A stretch of 64,000 nucleotides of DNA from Devosia sp. RR2S18 (GTDB lineage Bacteria; Pseudomonadota; Alphaproteobacteria; Rhizobiales; Devosiaceae): positions 3,718,001 through 3,782,000 of the forward strand of contig NZ_CP126539.1 in NCBI RefSeq assembly GCF_030177755.1. Direction: 5' to 3'. A program made the position numbers and the translations under genes. How positions within the stretch are numbered: the stretch's first letter is position 1; the number at the start of each line of letters is the position of its first letter. Shown here piece after piece: positions 50,325-60,209 of the stretch. Below the pieces are notes generated by a model. That model was not told the origin of the DNA and did no database searches. It was given only the letters and a program-made list of their open reading frames with translations.

Positions 50325-52778
50325 TTATTCGGCAACGCCCGCCATGGCGCTGTCGCGCGGCAGGTTGACGATGATGCGGCTGCCGCGTGGCTCGCGCCGC
50401 TCGGTGTTGATGGTGCCGCCATGGAGGTTAACGAAGGTCTTGACGATGGAGAGGCCAAGGCCCGCTCCGCGCTGACGGCCGACCGGAGCATCAACGCGGG
50501 TCTGGATGGCCGCCTTCATCTCATCGGTGAGGCCGGGGCCCTCATCCTCGATGACAAAGAGCATGCGGCCGGCGCGATGGCTGATGCTGAGCCGGATTTC
50601 CCCGCCGGGCGGCGAGAAGCGCGCGGCGTTGGAGAGCAGATTGTAGAGCACCTGCACCACGCGCGTGCCATCGGCGATAAAGGGGGGCAGATTGTCCTCG
50701 ATATCGACCACAAGATTGATCGGCCGTTCGCCCGAGATTTCGGGGAAGGTGGCCGAAAGCCCGGCGCGGGCTTTTTCGACGAGGCCGGGCACGTCGAGGA
50801 GTTCAGGGCGCAACTCGGCGATGCCGGCATCGACCGAGGCAAGGTCGAGGATATTGTCGATAAGGACGCCCAAGGTGACCGAAGAGGCCCGGATATAGTC
50901 GACATAGGCGCGCTGGCGCTCGCTCAGCGCTCCGTTCTCGTTGGCGAGCAGGTCGGCAAAGCCGATGATGTTGGTCAGCGGCGAGCGCAGTTCGTAAGAG
51001 ACGTTCTCGACAAAGGCGTCCTTGAGCAGGTCGGCGGCGACCAGCGCGTCGTTGCGCTCCTTGAGCACCTTGGAATAGCTAGCGCTCTCGGTGACATCGA
51101 GAAAGGTCATCATGGTCTGCCCGTCGGGCAGGCGGGTGATGGCATAATCGAGCAGGCGCCCGTCAGAACGATTGATGCGGCCGGTCGTGTCGGAGCGGGT
51201 GGGGTTGAGATCGATGATGCCGCGCTTGAGATCGCGCCAGATGCTCGCCCCGTCCTCGGGGATGGCGCGGCCAGTGGCTTCGGCGATCTGGTCGATGTGG
51301 GGATTAGTGCCTAGCTCGTTCATCGGCAGCTTCCAGAGCGCCGAGAGCCGTGGGTTGGACAGCGTCAGCCGGCCATTGGTGCCGAACACCGCCACGGCTT
51401 CCGAGAGCGCGTTAATGGTTTCACGCTGCACATTGGAAAAGGCTTTGTTGGTAGATTCGAGCTGGAGGCGCTCGGTAATGTCCTCGAAAACATAGATGAC
51501 ACCGCCCTCTGGGCCGGCGGGCGCTGAAAAGACCTTGACGGTGCGTCCGTCGGGCAGGTGCCAGGGATCGTTCTCGTGCGGCGCCTTGCGGCCATAGGAT
51601 TTGAGGTGCTCGGTGCGCCAGGTCTGGTAGTCGACCTGGTTGGGCAATTGGCCCTCGGTGCGCAGCTTGTCGAGAATGGCGCGCTCATCAAGGCCTAGGG
51701 CGAGGAATTTGGGGTGGAGGTTCCATAGATTGCCATAGGCCTGGTTGAACTGCACCAGTTCGCGCTTCCCATTGAAGATGGCAATGGGCGTGGCGAGCGC
51801 GTCGATAATGCCGCCGATCGGTGCGAAACTGGCCTCGCCAGGAACAGTGGCTTCGGGCGTGCTGACGGGGCGGAGATAGCCGGCCCGGCCGCCACCGGCG
51901 GAAAACTCGATCAGCTCATAGCTGCCCTGGCTGGGCCAGTTGATGCGCAAGCCGGCCGGACCATCAGCGGCGGCACAGGCGGCTAGATGCTGCTTGAGCG
52001 TGGTCGCATCAAGCAACTCGGGCGGCGCTTCGGGGCTGCCGCTGCGGCCCAGCCCCTTGGCGAGGCGGAAATAGGCGGCGTTGGCATAGATCAGCTGGTC
52101 GCCGTCGCCACGCAGAAAGGCGGGCTGGTCGAGCAAGGACAGCATGGTGCGCGCGCTGCCAGTATCCTGGGGGGCAGGTTGGTCCACACCGTCGGCCGCC
52201 TTGGGCATGAAGGCGGGCTTGAGGCGCATCGCCGCGCCGCCGCCCAGCACCCAGCCACTCGCCCGCACCGAGCGGTTGTCGAGGGCTGTGAGCACGACGT
52301 CGAAAGCATGGCCGTGCACGCGCAGACCTTCGAGCCGCTCGGCCAAACGTTCGGCCTCGTTGGCCGGGAGCCAGGAGCGGAATTTGAGCGCGCTTTCGGG
52401 GGGGCGCCCGACGGGGAGAACAGCGGAAGCTTGGCCCAGGAATTTGGGGTCGCCCACGTTGTTCTCGGTCCACAGAACGGTGATCTCGCGCGTTCCCGAA
52501 AGCAGAGCCTCGTATTCATCGAGCTGCGCGCGGAGGGTTGCAACCTGTCCCGCCGCCCGTTGACGGGCTGCCCGGCTTTCGGCCTTGGCGGAACGGATGC
52601 CGGCAAGCGCCAGGAGCGCGAAGGCACCGGCGCCCACAGCAAAGCTCAAGGGGACAGCGCTGGCAAAGCTGGCTGCCTGGACACCCTGAGCCAATGCCGG
52701 AACTGCCGTCATCAGGGTGAGGGGTGCTGCCGCCACTACCGCGAATCCCCAACGCTTCCGGAGTTGATCCGGCGCCAT
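50325..52778 (-). CDS. divL: DivL-type PAS pseudo-histidine-kinase with Tyr at the phosphosite
   Basis: An 817-residue protein with two N-terminal hydrophobic segments (about 12-30 and 45-62), several PAS domains (~100-560) and a C-terminal DHp/CA pair. The H-box reads V-S-Y-E-L-R-S-P-L: the usual His is Tyr595 (codon TAC at 50,994-50,996). This is the hallmark of DivL. The CA domain is present with N-L-L-S-N-A-A-R-F-S (N box), D-E-G-P-G-L (G1) and G-A-G-L-G-L-S-I. In Caulobacter DivL reads the phosphorylation state of DivK and modulates CckA, controlling CtrA. Followed directly by tsaE. Confidence 0.9.
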   Translation of the reverse strand: MAPDQLRKRWGFAVVAAAPLTLMTAVPALAQGVQAASFASAVPLSFAVGAGAFALLALAGIRSAKAESRAARQRAAGQVATLRAQLDEYEALLSGTREITVLWTENNVGDPKFLGQASAVLPVGRPPESALKFRSWLPANEAERLAERLEGLRVHGHAFDVVLTALDNRSVRASGWVLGGGAAMRLKPAFMPKAADGVDQPAPQDTGSARTMLSLLDQPAFLRGDGDQLIYANAAYFRLAKGLGRSGSPEAPPELLDATTLKQHLAACAAADGPAGLRINWPSQGSYELIEFSAGGGRAGYLRPVSTPEATVPGEASFAPIGGIIDALATPIAIFNGKRELVQFNQAYGNLWNLHPKFLALGLDERAILDKLRTEGQLPNQVDYQTWRTEHLKSYGRKAPHENDPWHLPDGRTVKVFSAPAGPEGGVIYVFEDITERLQLESTNKAFSNVQRETINALSEAVAVFGTNGRLTLSNPRLSALWKLPMNELGTNPHIDQIAEATGRAIPEDGASIWRDLKRGIIDLNPTRSDTTGRINRSDGRLLDYAITRLPDGQTMMTFLDVTESASYSKVLKERNDALVAADLLKDAFVENVSYELRSPLTNIIGFADLLANENGALSERQRAYVDYIRASSVTLGVLIDNILDLASVDAGIAELRPELLDVPGLVEKARAGLSATFPEISGERPINLVVDIEDNLPPFIADGTRVVQVLYNLLSNAARFSPPGGEIRLSISHRAGRMLFVIEDEGPGLTDEMKAAIQTRVDAPVGRQRGAGLGLSIVKTFVNLHGGTINTERREPRGSRIIVNLPRDSAMAGVAE

Positions 52779-53074
52779 GCCCTACCCTCTTGCTGTTTTC
52801 GCTGTTGAAGCGGCCAAATGGCCGTACGCCCTGCACTCAAAGCGAAGCGGCACACGCGAGTCCCTTGGGAATCCTGCCTCTTCGGATCGGCTGCACGTCC
52901 CTCAGCAACCGAATCACGATGACCTTACCGGCGCATGGAATCGCCTAAAAGAGTCTTAATGGCTGTTGATGGCGGGCATAGTGGCGATATCGTGCTTGAC
53001 CGTGAACGAAGCAGCAACAGCTTCTTACCCTTGTTTGGCGCACCTCCTTTGGAAGCGCGCCAAGGGATTGTGCG
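52779..53074. other. Gap between divL and pckA
   Basis: 296 bp: upstream region of divL and downstream region of pckA, both leftward. No terminator with a clear T run and no gene is seen. Confidence 0.4.
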
Positions 53075-54667
53075 CTACTCGGCTGCCTCCGCGAAACGCG
53101 GGCCCGGCGCAGCGTCGGCAGCATTGCCGAACTTTTCGAAGTTCTGGCGGAAGAGACCGGCCAGATGAGCTGCTTGAAGATCATAGGCCTCGGCATCGGC
53201 CCAAGTGTCACGCGGGGTCAGAAGGCGCGTGTCGACGCCGGGAACTTCGAGCGGCACAGCTAGGCCAAAGAGTTCGTCGGTGCGGGTCGGCACATCGTCA
53301 AGCGAGCCATCGAGCGCAGCAGCCAGCAGGCGGCGCGTGGACGCCAGATCGAGGCGCTTGCCGACGCCATATCCACCTCCCGTCCAGCCGGTATTGATCA
53401 GCCAGGCAGCCGCGCCGCTCTCGCGCAGCTTGTCCTCGAGCATCCGGCCATAAACCGTGGGATGGAGCGGCATGAAGGGAGCGCCGAAGCAGGCGGAGAA
53501 GGTAGCCTGGGGTTCGGTGACGCCACGCTCAGTGCCGGCCACCTTGGCAGTGTAGCCAGAGAGAAAATGATAGACAGCCTGGTCGGGCGTGAGCCGGGCA
53601 ATCGGCGGCAAGACGCCGAAAGCGTCGGCTGTTAGGAACACAACGGTTTTTGGCGTGCCCCCCACGCTGCCCTTGGCGATAGCGGGCAAAACATGGATGG
53701 GATAGGCCGCTCGCGTGTTCTCGGTCAACGAGACATCGTCGAAGAGGGGCCGCTTGGCCGCATCGAGCACCACATTCTCGAGCACCGTGCCGAACCGCTT
53801 CGTGGCAGCGAAGATCTCGGGCTCCGCTTCGGGGCTGAGCTTGACGGTCTTGGCATAGCACCCCCCCTCAAGATTGAAGATGCCGTTTTCTCCCCAGCCA
53901 TGCTCGTCGTCCCCGATCAGCGGACGCGCGGGATCATTAGAGAGCGTCGTCTTGCCAGTCCCCGACAGACCGAAGAACAGGGCGCTCTGCCCATCCGGCC
54001 CGGCATTGGCCGAACAGTGCATGGGCAGAACGCCGTCGCTGGGCGCATGGAAGTTAAAGAGCGAGAAGACGCTCTTCTTGATCTCGCCGGCATAAAGCGT
54101 GCCGCCGATGACGACAATGTTGCGGCTCATGTCGAGCGCGACCACCGTCTCGGTGCGGCTCCCATGGCGCTGCGGGTCGGCCTTGAAGTGTGGGGCATGC
54201 ACAATGGTGACCTCTCGTCCCCGATCGCTTTCGGGAATGCCTTCACCGGGGCGGATCAGGAGATTACGGATGAAGAGCGCGTGCCAGGCACTGGGCGTCA
54301 GCACGGTCACCTTGTACTGGTGGTCGGGGTCAGCACCTGCAAGCAGGTCCTGCCGGTAGATGGTGCTGCCCGCCAGAGCGGCCTCCACGTCTGCCAGCAG
54401 CAGATCGAAGTTTTCGGGAGACATGGCAGCGGAGTTGTCCCACCAGACCGTCTCGGCCGTGAGCGCGTCTCGAACAATGAACTTGTCCTTCGGCGAGCGG
54501 CCGGTAAAAGCCCCCGTACGCACGGAAACCGCGCCGTCAGCCGTCAACTCCGCTCCGCCGGCAGCGACGGCGCGCGCAACCAGTACCGCTTCCACGTCGT
54601 TGGGGGACAATTCGGCGGCACTGGCGCCGACCCGGTTTCGCAAGGTGTTATGGTCGAACTGGCTCAT
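53075..54667 (-). CDS. pckA: Phosphoenolpyruvate carboxykinase (ATP)
   Basis: A 530-residue enzyme of normal length. Seen: R-S-P-K-D-K substrate loop near residue 55, P-loop [11 protein letters not shown], metal/active-site G-D-D-E-H-G-W and N-L-E-G-G-C-Y-A-K. Converts oxaloacetate and ATP to PEP, the entry of gluconeogenesis on C4 acids. Divergent from chvI over 260 bp; in rhizobia this gene borders chvI in the same orientation, and ChvI is reported to affect pckA expression. Confidence 0.97.
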   Translation of the reverse strand: MSQFDHNTLRNRVGASAAELSPNDVEAVLVARAVAAGGAELTADGAVSVRTGAFTGRSPKDKFIVRDALTAETVWWDNSAAMSPENFDLLLADVEAALAGSTIYRQDLLAGADPDHQYKVTVLTPSAWHALFIRNLLIRPGEGIPESDRGREVTIVHAPHFKADPQRHGSRTETVVALDMSRNIVVIGGTLYAGEIKKSVFSLFNFHAPSDGVLPMHCSANAGPDGQSALFFGLSGTGKTTLSNDPARPLIGDDEHGWGENGIFNLEGGCYAKTVKLSPEAEPEIFAATKRFGTVLENVVLDAAKRPLFDDVSLTENTRAAYPIHVLPAIAKGSVGGTPKTVVFLTADAFGVLPPIARLTPDQAVYHFLSGYTAKVAGTERGVTEPQATFSACFGAPFMPLHPTVYGRMLEDKLRESGAAAWLINTGWTGGGYGVGKRLDLASTRRLLAAALDGSLDDVPTRTDELFGLAVPLEVPGVDTRLLTPRDTWADAEAYDLQAAHLAGLFRQNFEKFGNAADAAPGPRFAEAAE

Positions 54668-54929
54668 TTCCGTCTACTCCGCTGGCGGCTGGCACGCTGC
54701 AATGCCAAGGTCCATTGGTGCGGACGTTACGGTCAGAATTGGTCATACAACCATCCGGACATGGGTCGTAAGACGGAAGTCGCATCGGCCCGGTCGCAAG
54801 GAAACGCCTCCAAGTCGTGGCCTCTTCCCTTGGCCACGCCTTATTTAGTGCGTAATTGTCGCCTGCAACGGCAAACAAAGCGGCATGCCGCTGATAAGAA
54901 CAAGCGTCAAAACAACGAAAGGCAGCCAA
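54668..54929. promoter_or_regulatory. Divergent pckA / chvI promoter region
   Basis: 262 bp between divergent starts. It must carry both promoters and could carry ChvI sites; I cannot point to a specific operator by eye. Confidence 0.4.
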
Positions 54930-55646
54930 ATGCCAAAGATCGCCCTGGTGGATGACGACCGCAATATTCTGACGTCGGTGTCGCTGACACTGGAGGCGGA
55001 AGGCTATGCGGTCGCGACTTATACTGATGGTGCCTCGGGCCTTGAGGGGCTTACCGCCGACAAGCCCGATCTTGCCATTCTTGATATCAAGATGCCCCGC
55101 ATGGACGGCATGGAATTGCTGCGGCGCCTGCGGCAAAAGTCGGACGTACCGGTGATCTTCCTCACCTCCAAGGACGAGGAGATCGATGAGTTGTTCGGGC
55201 TCAAGATGGGCGCGGACGATTTCATCACCAAGCCGTTCAGCCAGCGCCTCCTGGTAGAGCGGGTCAAGGCGATCCTGCGTCGTTCGGCACCGCGTGATCC
55301 TTCTGCCCCAACCGGTGCCGGTGGCGAGCCTGCGCCCAGCAAGGCACTGATCGAGCGCGGCTCGCTCGTGATGGACGAGGAGCGCCACACCTGCACCTGG
55401 AAGGGGCAGCGCGTGACCCTGACCGTCACCGAATTCCTGATCCTCCAGGCCCTGGCGTTGCGGCCCGGCGTGGTCAAGTCGCGCAATGCTTTGATGGACG
55501 CCGCCTATGACGACCAGGTCTATGTGGATGACCGCACCATCGACAGCCACATCAAGCGCCTGCGCAAGAAGTTCAAGGCGACGGACGACGACTTCGAGAT
55601 GATCGAGACCCTTTATGGGGTCGGCTATCGGTTTAAAGAGCAGTAA
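54930..55646 (+). CDS. chvI: Response regulator ChvI
   Basis: A 238-residue OmpR-family regulator. Receiver with V-D-D-D, phosphosite Asp52 (A-I-L-D-I-K-M-P), Thr in L-T-S-K and Lys in T-K-P-F. The winged helix ends [14 protein letters not shown] and G-V-G-Y-R-F. ATG 54,930 starts directly at the receiver. With ChvG it controls envelope, acid and host-association genes in rhizobia and Agrobacterium. Eight bp upstream of chvG. Confidence 0.96.
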   Translation: MPKIALVDDDRNILTSVSLTLEAEGYAVATYTDGASGLEGLTADKPDLAILDIKMPRMDGMELLRRLRQKSDVPVIFLTSKDEEIDELFGLKMGADDFITKPFSQRLLVERVKAILRRSAPRDPSAPTGAGGEPAPSKALIERGSLVMDEERHTCTWKGQRVTLTVTEFLILQALALRPGVVKSRNALMDAAYDDQVYVDDRTIDSHIKRLRKKFKATDDDFEMIETLYGVGYRFKEQ

Positions 55647-55654
55647 GCACACCC

Positions 55655-57454
55655 GTGGCCATTATCGACCCGGATCCGGAGGCCAAGACCGATACCAGGT
55701 CAGAATGGCGCTCGCCTGAGGCTTCCACCGAACCTAGCGCACCGCGCGGTTCGGGTTGGCGGCGGGTGGTCAGCCCGTTTGCGAGGGCCGGCACCGCTAT
55801 ACGGCGCTTCCTCGATCTCACCATCTTTTCGAGCCTCACCCGCCGCATCATCGTGCTTAATCTGGCGGGCCTACTGGTGCTCGTCGTGGGCATTCTTTAT
55901 CTCAACCAATGGCGCGCCGGGTTGATCGATGCGCGCGTGCAATCCTTGCGCGTTCAGGGCGAGATCATCTCGGCAGCCATTGCAGCTTCCGCGACCGTGG
56001 ACAGCGACGTCATCCAGGTGAACCCGGACCGGCTGCTCGAACTGCAGTCGGGCAACGTTTCCCCCCTCTCCTACTTCGATCCTTCGCTCCAGTTCCCGAT
56101 CAATCCAGAGCGCGTGGCGCCGCTCCTGCGCAACCTCATAACTCCCACCCGCACCCGCGCCCGCATCTATGACCAGAACGGGCTATTGATCCTCGATAGC
56201 GACAATATTTATGCGCGCGGTGAGGTGCTGCGGCAGCGCACCGATGCTGCGGCGCAGGAAAGCTCTCCTCTCTGGGACTGGTGGAACGCCATAATCTCCT
56301 GGGTGCCTGGCGAGAACTTCCCCCGCTATCAAGATTTTGGGGCTGACGAAGGCACCCGCTATCCCGAGGTCGCCTCCGCCCTCCAGGCGGCGCCGGCGGA
56401 CTTCGTGCGGGTTGATGACCATAATCAGTTGGTGGTTTCGGTGGCTGTGCCGGTGCAGCGCCAGCGCGCCATTGTCGGTGCCATCCTGCTGTCCACCGCG
56501 CCCGGAGACATTGACTCGGTGGTGGCCCAGGAGCGCTGGAGCATCCTGCGCATCGCCATGATCGCGGCCGTGGTGCAGATCGCCCTGTCGCTGCTGCTGG
56601 CCGGCACCATTGCCGGCCCCATGCGCCGCCTCTCGGCCGCCGCCGAACGGGTGCAGACCGCTGGCAATGCGCGCGCCGAAATCCCCGACTTCTCAGACCG
56701 TCCCGACGAGATCGGCCACCTTTCCGGCGCGCTGCGGCGCATGACCGATGCGCTTTATAACCGCATCGAGGCGATCGAGCGGTTTGCCGCCGACGTGGCC
56801 CATGAACTCAAGAACCCGCTAACCTCCCTCCGTTCAGCGGTGGAGACGCTGCCACTCGCCAAGCGCGCCGAGGATCGTGAGCGGCTGAACGCCATCATCC
56901 AGCACGACGTCAAGCGCCTCGACCGACTGATTACCGACATTTCGAGTGCCAGCCGGCTCGATGCCGAGCTGGCGCGCGAAAGTGCCGAGCGGGTGGATGT
57001 TGAAAAGCTCGCCGAGGCGATGGTGTCGATCCAAAGCGACATCGCCGCTGGCCGAGGCGTCAAGGTCGAACTGGTCAAGCGCTCTGGCAAGGGGGCAGCC
57101 ATTATCCTGGGCCATGAGGGCCGGCTGGCGCAGGTCTTTGCCAACCTCATCGACAATGCCGTATCCTTCTCGCCGCCCAACGGCACCGTTGCGGTGGCCG
57201 TGGCAACCGACACCGATGTGGTGACCGTCACTGTTACGGATCAGGGCCGGGGTATCACCGGTGATGTCGGTCGCATTTTCCAACGCTTCTATACCGATCG
57301 CCCCGAGGCCGACGGGTTCGGCAACCATTCGGGTCTGGGGCTCTCGATCTCCAAACAGATTGTCGATGCCCATAAGGGCACGATCCGCGCCCACAACCGG
57401 CAGGATCGCTCCGGCGCCGTCTTTACGATTGCCCTGCCCCGAGCGCGCAAATAG
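55655..57454 (+). CDS. chvG: Sensor histidine kinase ChvG
   Basis: A 599-residue membrane kinase. TM1 (about 68-88) and TM2 (about 305-325) flank a ~215-residue periplasmic stimulus domain. HAMP follows (I-A-G-P-M-R-R-L-S), then the H-box V-A-H-E-L-K-N-P-L with phosphoacceptor His383 and the ATPase motifs N-L-I-D-N-A-V-S-F-S, D-Q-G-R-G-I and G-L-G-L-S-I. Starts with GTG. In relatives ExoR holds ChvG inactive in the periplasm; exoR is not in this window. Probably cotranscribed through hprK. Confidence 0.95.
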   Translation: MAIIDPDPEAKTDTRSEWRSPEASTEPSAPRGSGWRRVVSPFARAGTAIRRFLDLTIFSSLTRRIIVLNLAGLLVLVVGILYLNQWRAGLIDARVQSLRVQGEIISAAIAASATVDSDVIQVNPDRLLELQSGNVSPLSYFDPSLQFPINPERVAPLLRNLITPTRTRARIYDQNGLLILDSDNIYARGEVLRQRTDAAAQESSPLWDWWNAIISWVPGENFPRYQDFGADEGTRYPEVASALQAAPADFVRVDDHNQLVVSVAVPVQRQRAIVGAILLSTAPGDIDSVVAQERWSILRIAMIAAVVQIALSLLLAGTIAGPMRRLSAAAERVQTAGNARAEIPDFSDRPDEIGHLSGALRRMTDALYNRIEAIERFAADVAHELKNPLTSLRSAVETLPLAKRAEDRERLNAIIQHDVKRLDRLITDISSASRLDAELARESAERVDVEKLAEAMVSIQSDIAAGRGVKVELVKRSGKGAAIILGHEGRLAQVFANLIDNAVSFSPPNGTVAVAVATDTDVVTVTVTDQGRGITGDVGRIFQRFYTDRPEADGFGNHSGLGLSISKQIVDAHKGTIRAHNRQDRSGAVFTIALPRARK

Positions 57455-57465
57455 TCTCGCCCGCC

Positions 57466-57939
57466 ATGAACAACGAAGCTCTGAATGTGCATGGCACGGG
57501 TTTGGTGCTGGGTGACACCGGCGTGCTCCTGCGGGGTCCTTCTGGCGCCGGTAAGTCCGTCTTGGCGCTATCACTGCTTGACCGTTGGGAGGGTCGCAAC
57601 CTTTCAGCTCACCTGGTTTCGGATGATCGGGTGGACCTGACCTTGGCGGACGACCTGTTGGTCATGGCGGCGCCAGCCCAGATCGCCGGATTGATCGAAC
57701 TGCGCGGCCGCGGCATTGTCCAGCGTCCCCACCGCAGCCCGGCGCCACTGCACTTGGTCATCGACCTCGTGCCGGACTTCACACGCATGCTGGAGGAGGA
57801 TGCCCTGGTCACCGAACTGCTCGGCATGTCGCTGGCGCGCGCTCCAATTCCCCAATCGGGTCTGACCAGCTTGGGGCACCAGCTGCTGCTTGCCGTGGAA
57901 GCCATTGCGGCGGTTAACCTCAAGCCAACCGCACCGTGA
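57466..57939 (+). CDS. hprK: HPr kinase/phosphorylase, short alphaproteobacterial form
   Basis: A 157-residue protein, about half the length of Firmicute HprK because only the C-terminal kinase domain exists. Walker A G-P-S-G-A-G-K-S (24-31) and the HprK signature E-L-R-G-R-G-I-V are intact. It phosphorylates HPr on Ser, tuning the incomplete PTS. It starts 11 bp after chvG. Confidence 0.93.
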   Translation: MNNEALNVHGTGLVLGDTGVLLRGPSGAGKSVLALSLLDRWEGRNLSAHLVSDDRVDLTLADDLLVMAAPAQIAGLIELRGRGIVQRPHRSPAPLHLVIDLVPDFTRMLEEDALVTELLGMSLARAPIPQSGLTSLGHQLLLAVEAIAAVNLKPTAP

Positions 57940-58114
57940 CAAAATACCACTTGAAACGCTTACGCTCCGGACCGAGACTGCGCGCGCTCGTGCTCTTTGG
58001 CCGGGCTCAACCATGTGGGGCATCCCTTGCGGGACGCCTGCGGGTCGGGGCAATTGACACTGCAATGCCGCCGTTTGCGCCAATGGGCGCGAGACGGCAG
58101 GCTGGGGACACTGC

Positions 58115-58516
58115 ATGATCGGTCTGGTTCTGGTGACGCATGGGGCGCTTGCCAATGAGTTCAAGTCGGCCCTCGAACATGTCGTTGGGCCGCAAGAACA
58201 CTGCGAAACCATCGCCATCGGCCCCGATGATGACATGGAGGGGCGCCGCAACGACATCTTGGCGGCCGTCGATCGCGCCAATGACGGCCAGGGCGTGATC
58301 ATCCTCACCGACATGTTCGGCGGCACGCCGTCGAACCTGGCGATTTCGGTGATGCAGACCCGCGAGGTGGAGGTGATCGCCGGGGTCAACCTGCCCATGC
58401 TGGTGAAGCTGGGGCGGGTCCGGGGCGAGATGAATATCCGCGACGCCGTCAATCTAGCGCAGGAAGCGGGCCGCAAATACATCACCGTGGCCAACACGAT
58501 CCTGGGAGCGGGATAG
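58115..58516 (+). CDS. ptsM: PTS EIIA component, mannose-family type (EIIA-Man/Ntr-like regulatory)
   Basis: A 133-residue EIIA-Man domain with His9 in V-L-V-T-H-G-A-L-A as the phosphosite and L-T-D-M-F-G-G-T-P-S. No EIIB/EIIC partner is encoded here, so in Hyphomicrobiales it acts as a regulatory phosphate carrier, not a sugar porter. The preceding 175 bp gap contains no gene. Its stop overlaps the HPr start by one base. Confidence 0.92.
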   Translation: MIGLVLVTHGALANEFKSALEHVVGPQEHCETIAIGPDDDMEGRRNDILAAVDRANDGQGVIILTDMFGGTPSNLAISVMQTREVEVIAGVNLPMLVKLGRVRGEMNIRDAVNLAQEAGRKYITVANTILGAG

Positions 58517-58827
58517 TGGACGGAGCGAGCGGTGGTGGGCGCGCTGTCGCCCAGCAATTGACCATCGTCAACACCAAGGGCCTGCATGCGCGTGCCTCGG
58601 CACGTTTCGTGCGCACGGCAGAGTGCTACGACGCCAGCATCAACGTCATCAAGGACGGCACATCGGTGGCCGGCAACTCCATCATGGGCTTGATGATGCT
58701 GGGGGCGGGGCCCGGCTCGACCATCCTTGTGCAAGCCAGTGGCAAGCAGGCGCGCGAAGCGCTGGAAGCCTTGGTCGAACTGGTCAACAACGGCTTCGAC
58801 GAGGATAGCGACGGCGTCCCCAGCTGA
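58516..58827 (+). CDS. ptsH: Phosphocarrier protein HPr
   Basis: A 103-residue HPr with active-site His24 in G-L-H-A-R-A-S and the regulatory Ser55 in G-N-S-I-M-G-L-M-M-L. The N-terminus is ~10 residues longer than usual because of the GTG start that overlaps the EIIA stop. Receives phosphate from EI-Ntr (not in the window), passes it to EIIA, and is the target of HprK. ahcY, which often follows in relatives, is absent here. Confidence 0.94.
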   Translation: MDGASGGGRAVAQQLTIVNTKGLHARASARFVRTAECYDASINVIKDGTSVAGNSIMGLMMLGAGPGSTILVQASGKQAREALEALVELVNNGFDEDSDGVPS

Positions 58828-58832
58828 CTGCT

Positions 58833-59342
58833 TCAGGATGGCTTTATCTCGCTCTGAGGCCTTGGGCCACTGCGCCGCGACAGGAGCAAGGCGGCTGTGA
58901 TGCCAAGCCCGACCACGAGCAGCGAGGGTATCCAGCCTGCGTCCGACCCAAACAGCACCTCGTGCATGCGCCGGCCGGGCAGCAAGGTGAAGGCGCCGGC
59001 AAGCAGCAGCGCCCACAGATAGGTGCCTTGCATCGCGGCGCGGTGTTTGGCGATGTCCCGCTCGACGCGAATGTGCCAAATGCCCACGGCGAGCCCCCAA
59101 TAGGTGCTGACTACAAAAAGATGGATTGGGCTGAATGGACCGATCAGGCGGATCTCGTTGATGAACAGGGCGCTGGTGGCCACTACCAGCATAAGCATCA
59201 CCCAAAGCCGCCCTAGTGCCCGGTGCAGTCTTGTTCCCTTGCGGCGCCAGAGAACAAAGGCGCCAAGCGCAAAGGCAAGAAGGGCGGTAAAGGCATGGAT
59301 CTGGACGGCGATGTCGGCCTGCAAGAGCGGCTCCAGCGACAT
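58833..59342 (-). CDS. DUF2306 family membrane protein
   Basis: A 169-residue protein with four or five TM helices; Q-I-H-A-F-T-A-L-L-A-F-A-L-G-A, K-G-T-R-L-H-R-A-L-G-R-L-W-V and P-I-H-L-F-V-V define the DUF2306 pattern (His residues in successive helices). Function unknown. The ATG at 59,342 is preferred; longer frames run into the promoter. It ends 5 bp from the HPr stop (convergent). Confidence 0.75.
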   Translation of the reverse strand: MSLEPLLQADIAVQIHAFTALLAFALGAFVLWRRKGTRLHRALGRLWVMLMLVVATSALFINEIRLIGPFSPIHLFVVSTYWGLAVGIWHIRVERDIAKHRAAMQGTYLWALLLAGAFTLLPGRRMHEVLFGSDAGWIPSLLVVGLGITAALLLSRRSGPRPQSEIKPS

Positions 59343-59432
59343 GGCAAAGCTCCTCGTGAAACGCTTGCCACCCGCCCTGCCGCCGCTACACTTGCGTCGC
59401 AACTCCACCTACGCGAAACGGACGCTCGATAC

Positions 59433-60209
59433 GTGAACGACAGCGCCATTTCTTTCACGCTGCGTGAAGCGCAGTCGCATTTTCAGGACCGACGCACCTG
59501 GATCGGCATTTTGCTGATCGGGGCGCTGCTCGGCTTGGTTGGCCCGTTCGGCACCTTCGAATATCTCGAGCTTGTGCCGCGTCTGGGTTACTGGCTTTTG
59601 GTGGCGGCGGTGAGTTACTCGGTAGGCACCGTCGCTAGCGCTGCCCTATTCCCGGTGATCTCACAGCGGGTGCACGGCATCTGGCTACAGCACGGGCTAA
59701 TCGGGCTCTTGCCCGGTCCACTGATCGCGGCCGTCATCTACCTCATCAATGGCCTCGTATTCGGCTTTGACGGGGCGATCGCCTAAGCGCACTTGGTGGT
59801 CTATTGCGCCCTGATCTGCTTGGGCATTACGATAGCTTCCCATCTTGTCGAGCGACAGATTTCTAGAGGCTCTGCGGCCGCGCCGAACCCACAGCAGCCG
59901 GCGATCCTCGATAGGCTACCCCATCCCCAGCGGGGCCGGCTCCTCCATATTGGTGTTACCGACCACTACGTCGAAGTCACGACGGAAAAGGGGACCAGCC
60001 TGCTCCTCATGCGCCTCTCGGATGCTATCGGGGAGGCCGCGCCCGCCAAGGGTTTGCAGGTCCATCGTTCCCATTGGGTGGCGCTGGATGCCGTCCGCAG
60101 CGCAAAGCGCCAGGCCGGCAAGCCGGTGCTGGAACTCGAAAACGGCGCGATCATCCCCATCAGCCGCAGCTTTCTCGCGGCCGCCAAAGCTGCGGGCCTA
60201 GCCCTCTAA
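59433..60209 (+). pseudogene. Membrane LytTR-domain regulator interrupted by an in-frame TAA
   Basis: GTG 59,433 begins a protein with four TM helices (about residues 23-140) that is cut by TAA at 59,784-59,786. The same frame continues at once with another TM (V-V-Y-C-A-L-I-C-L-G-I-T-I), a linker and a LytTR DNA-binding domain (L-L-H-I-G-V-T-D-H-Y-V-E-V, V-H-R-S-H-W-V, P-I-S-R-S-F-L). Full length would be ~258 residues. Either a nonsense pseudogene, readthrough, or a sequence error. A re-start at TTG 59,793 would make a 138-residue LytTR protein. Confidence 0.8.

Noticed and set aside
49959..51314. A 451-codon frame antisense to tsaE/divL
   Set aside because: Shadow of two clear core genes.
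53693..54955. A 420-codon frame antisense to pckA and extending over the chvI promoter
   Set aside because: pckA is intact on the other strand; no homology features are visible.
57604..59205. A 533-codon minus-strand open frame opposite hprK, EIIA and HPr
   Set aside because: It runs antisense across three well-supported genes, has Arg/Pro-rich shadow composition and no domain. It is a high-GC artefact.
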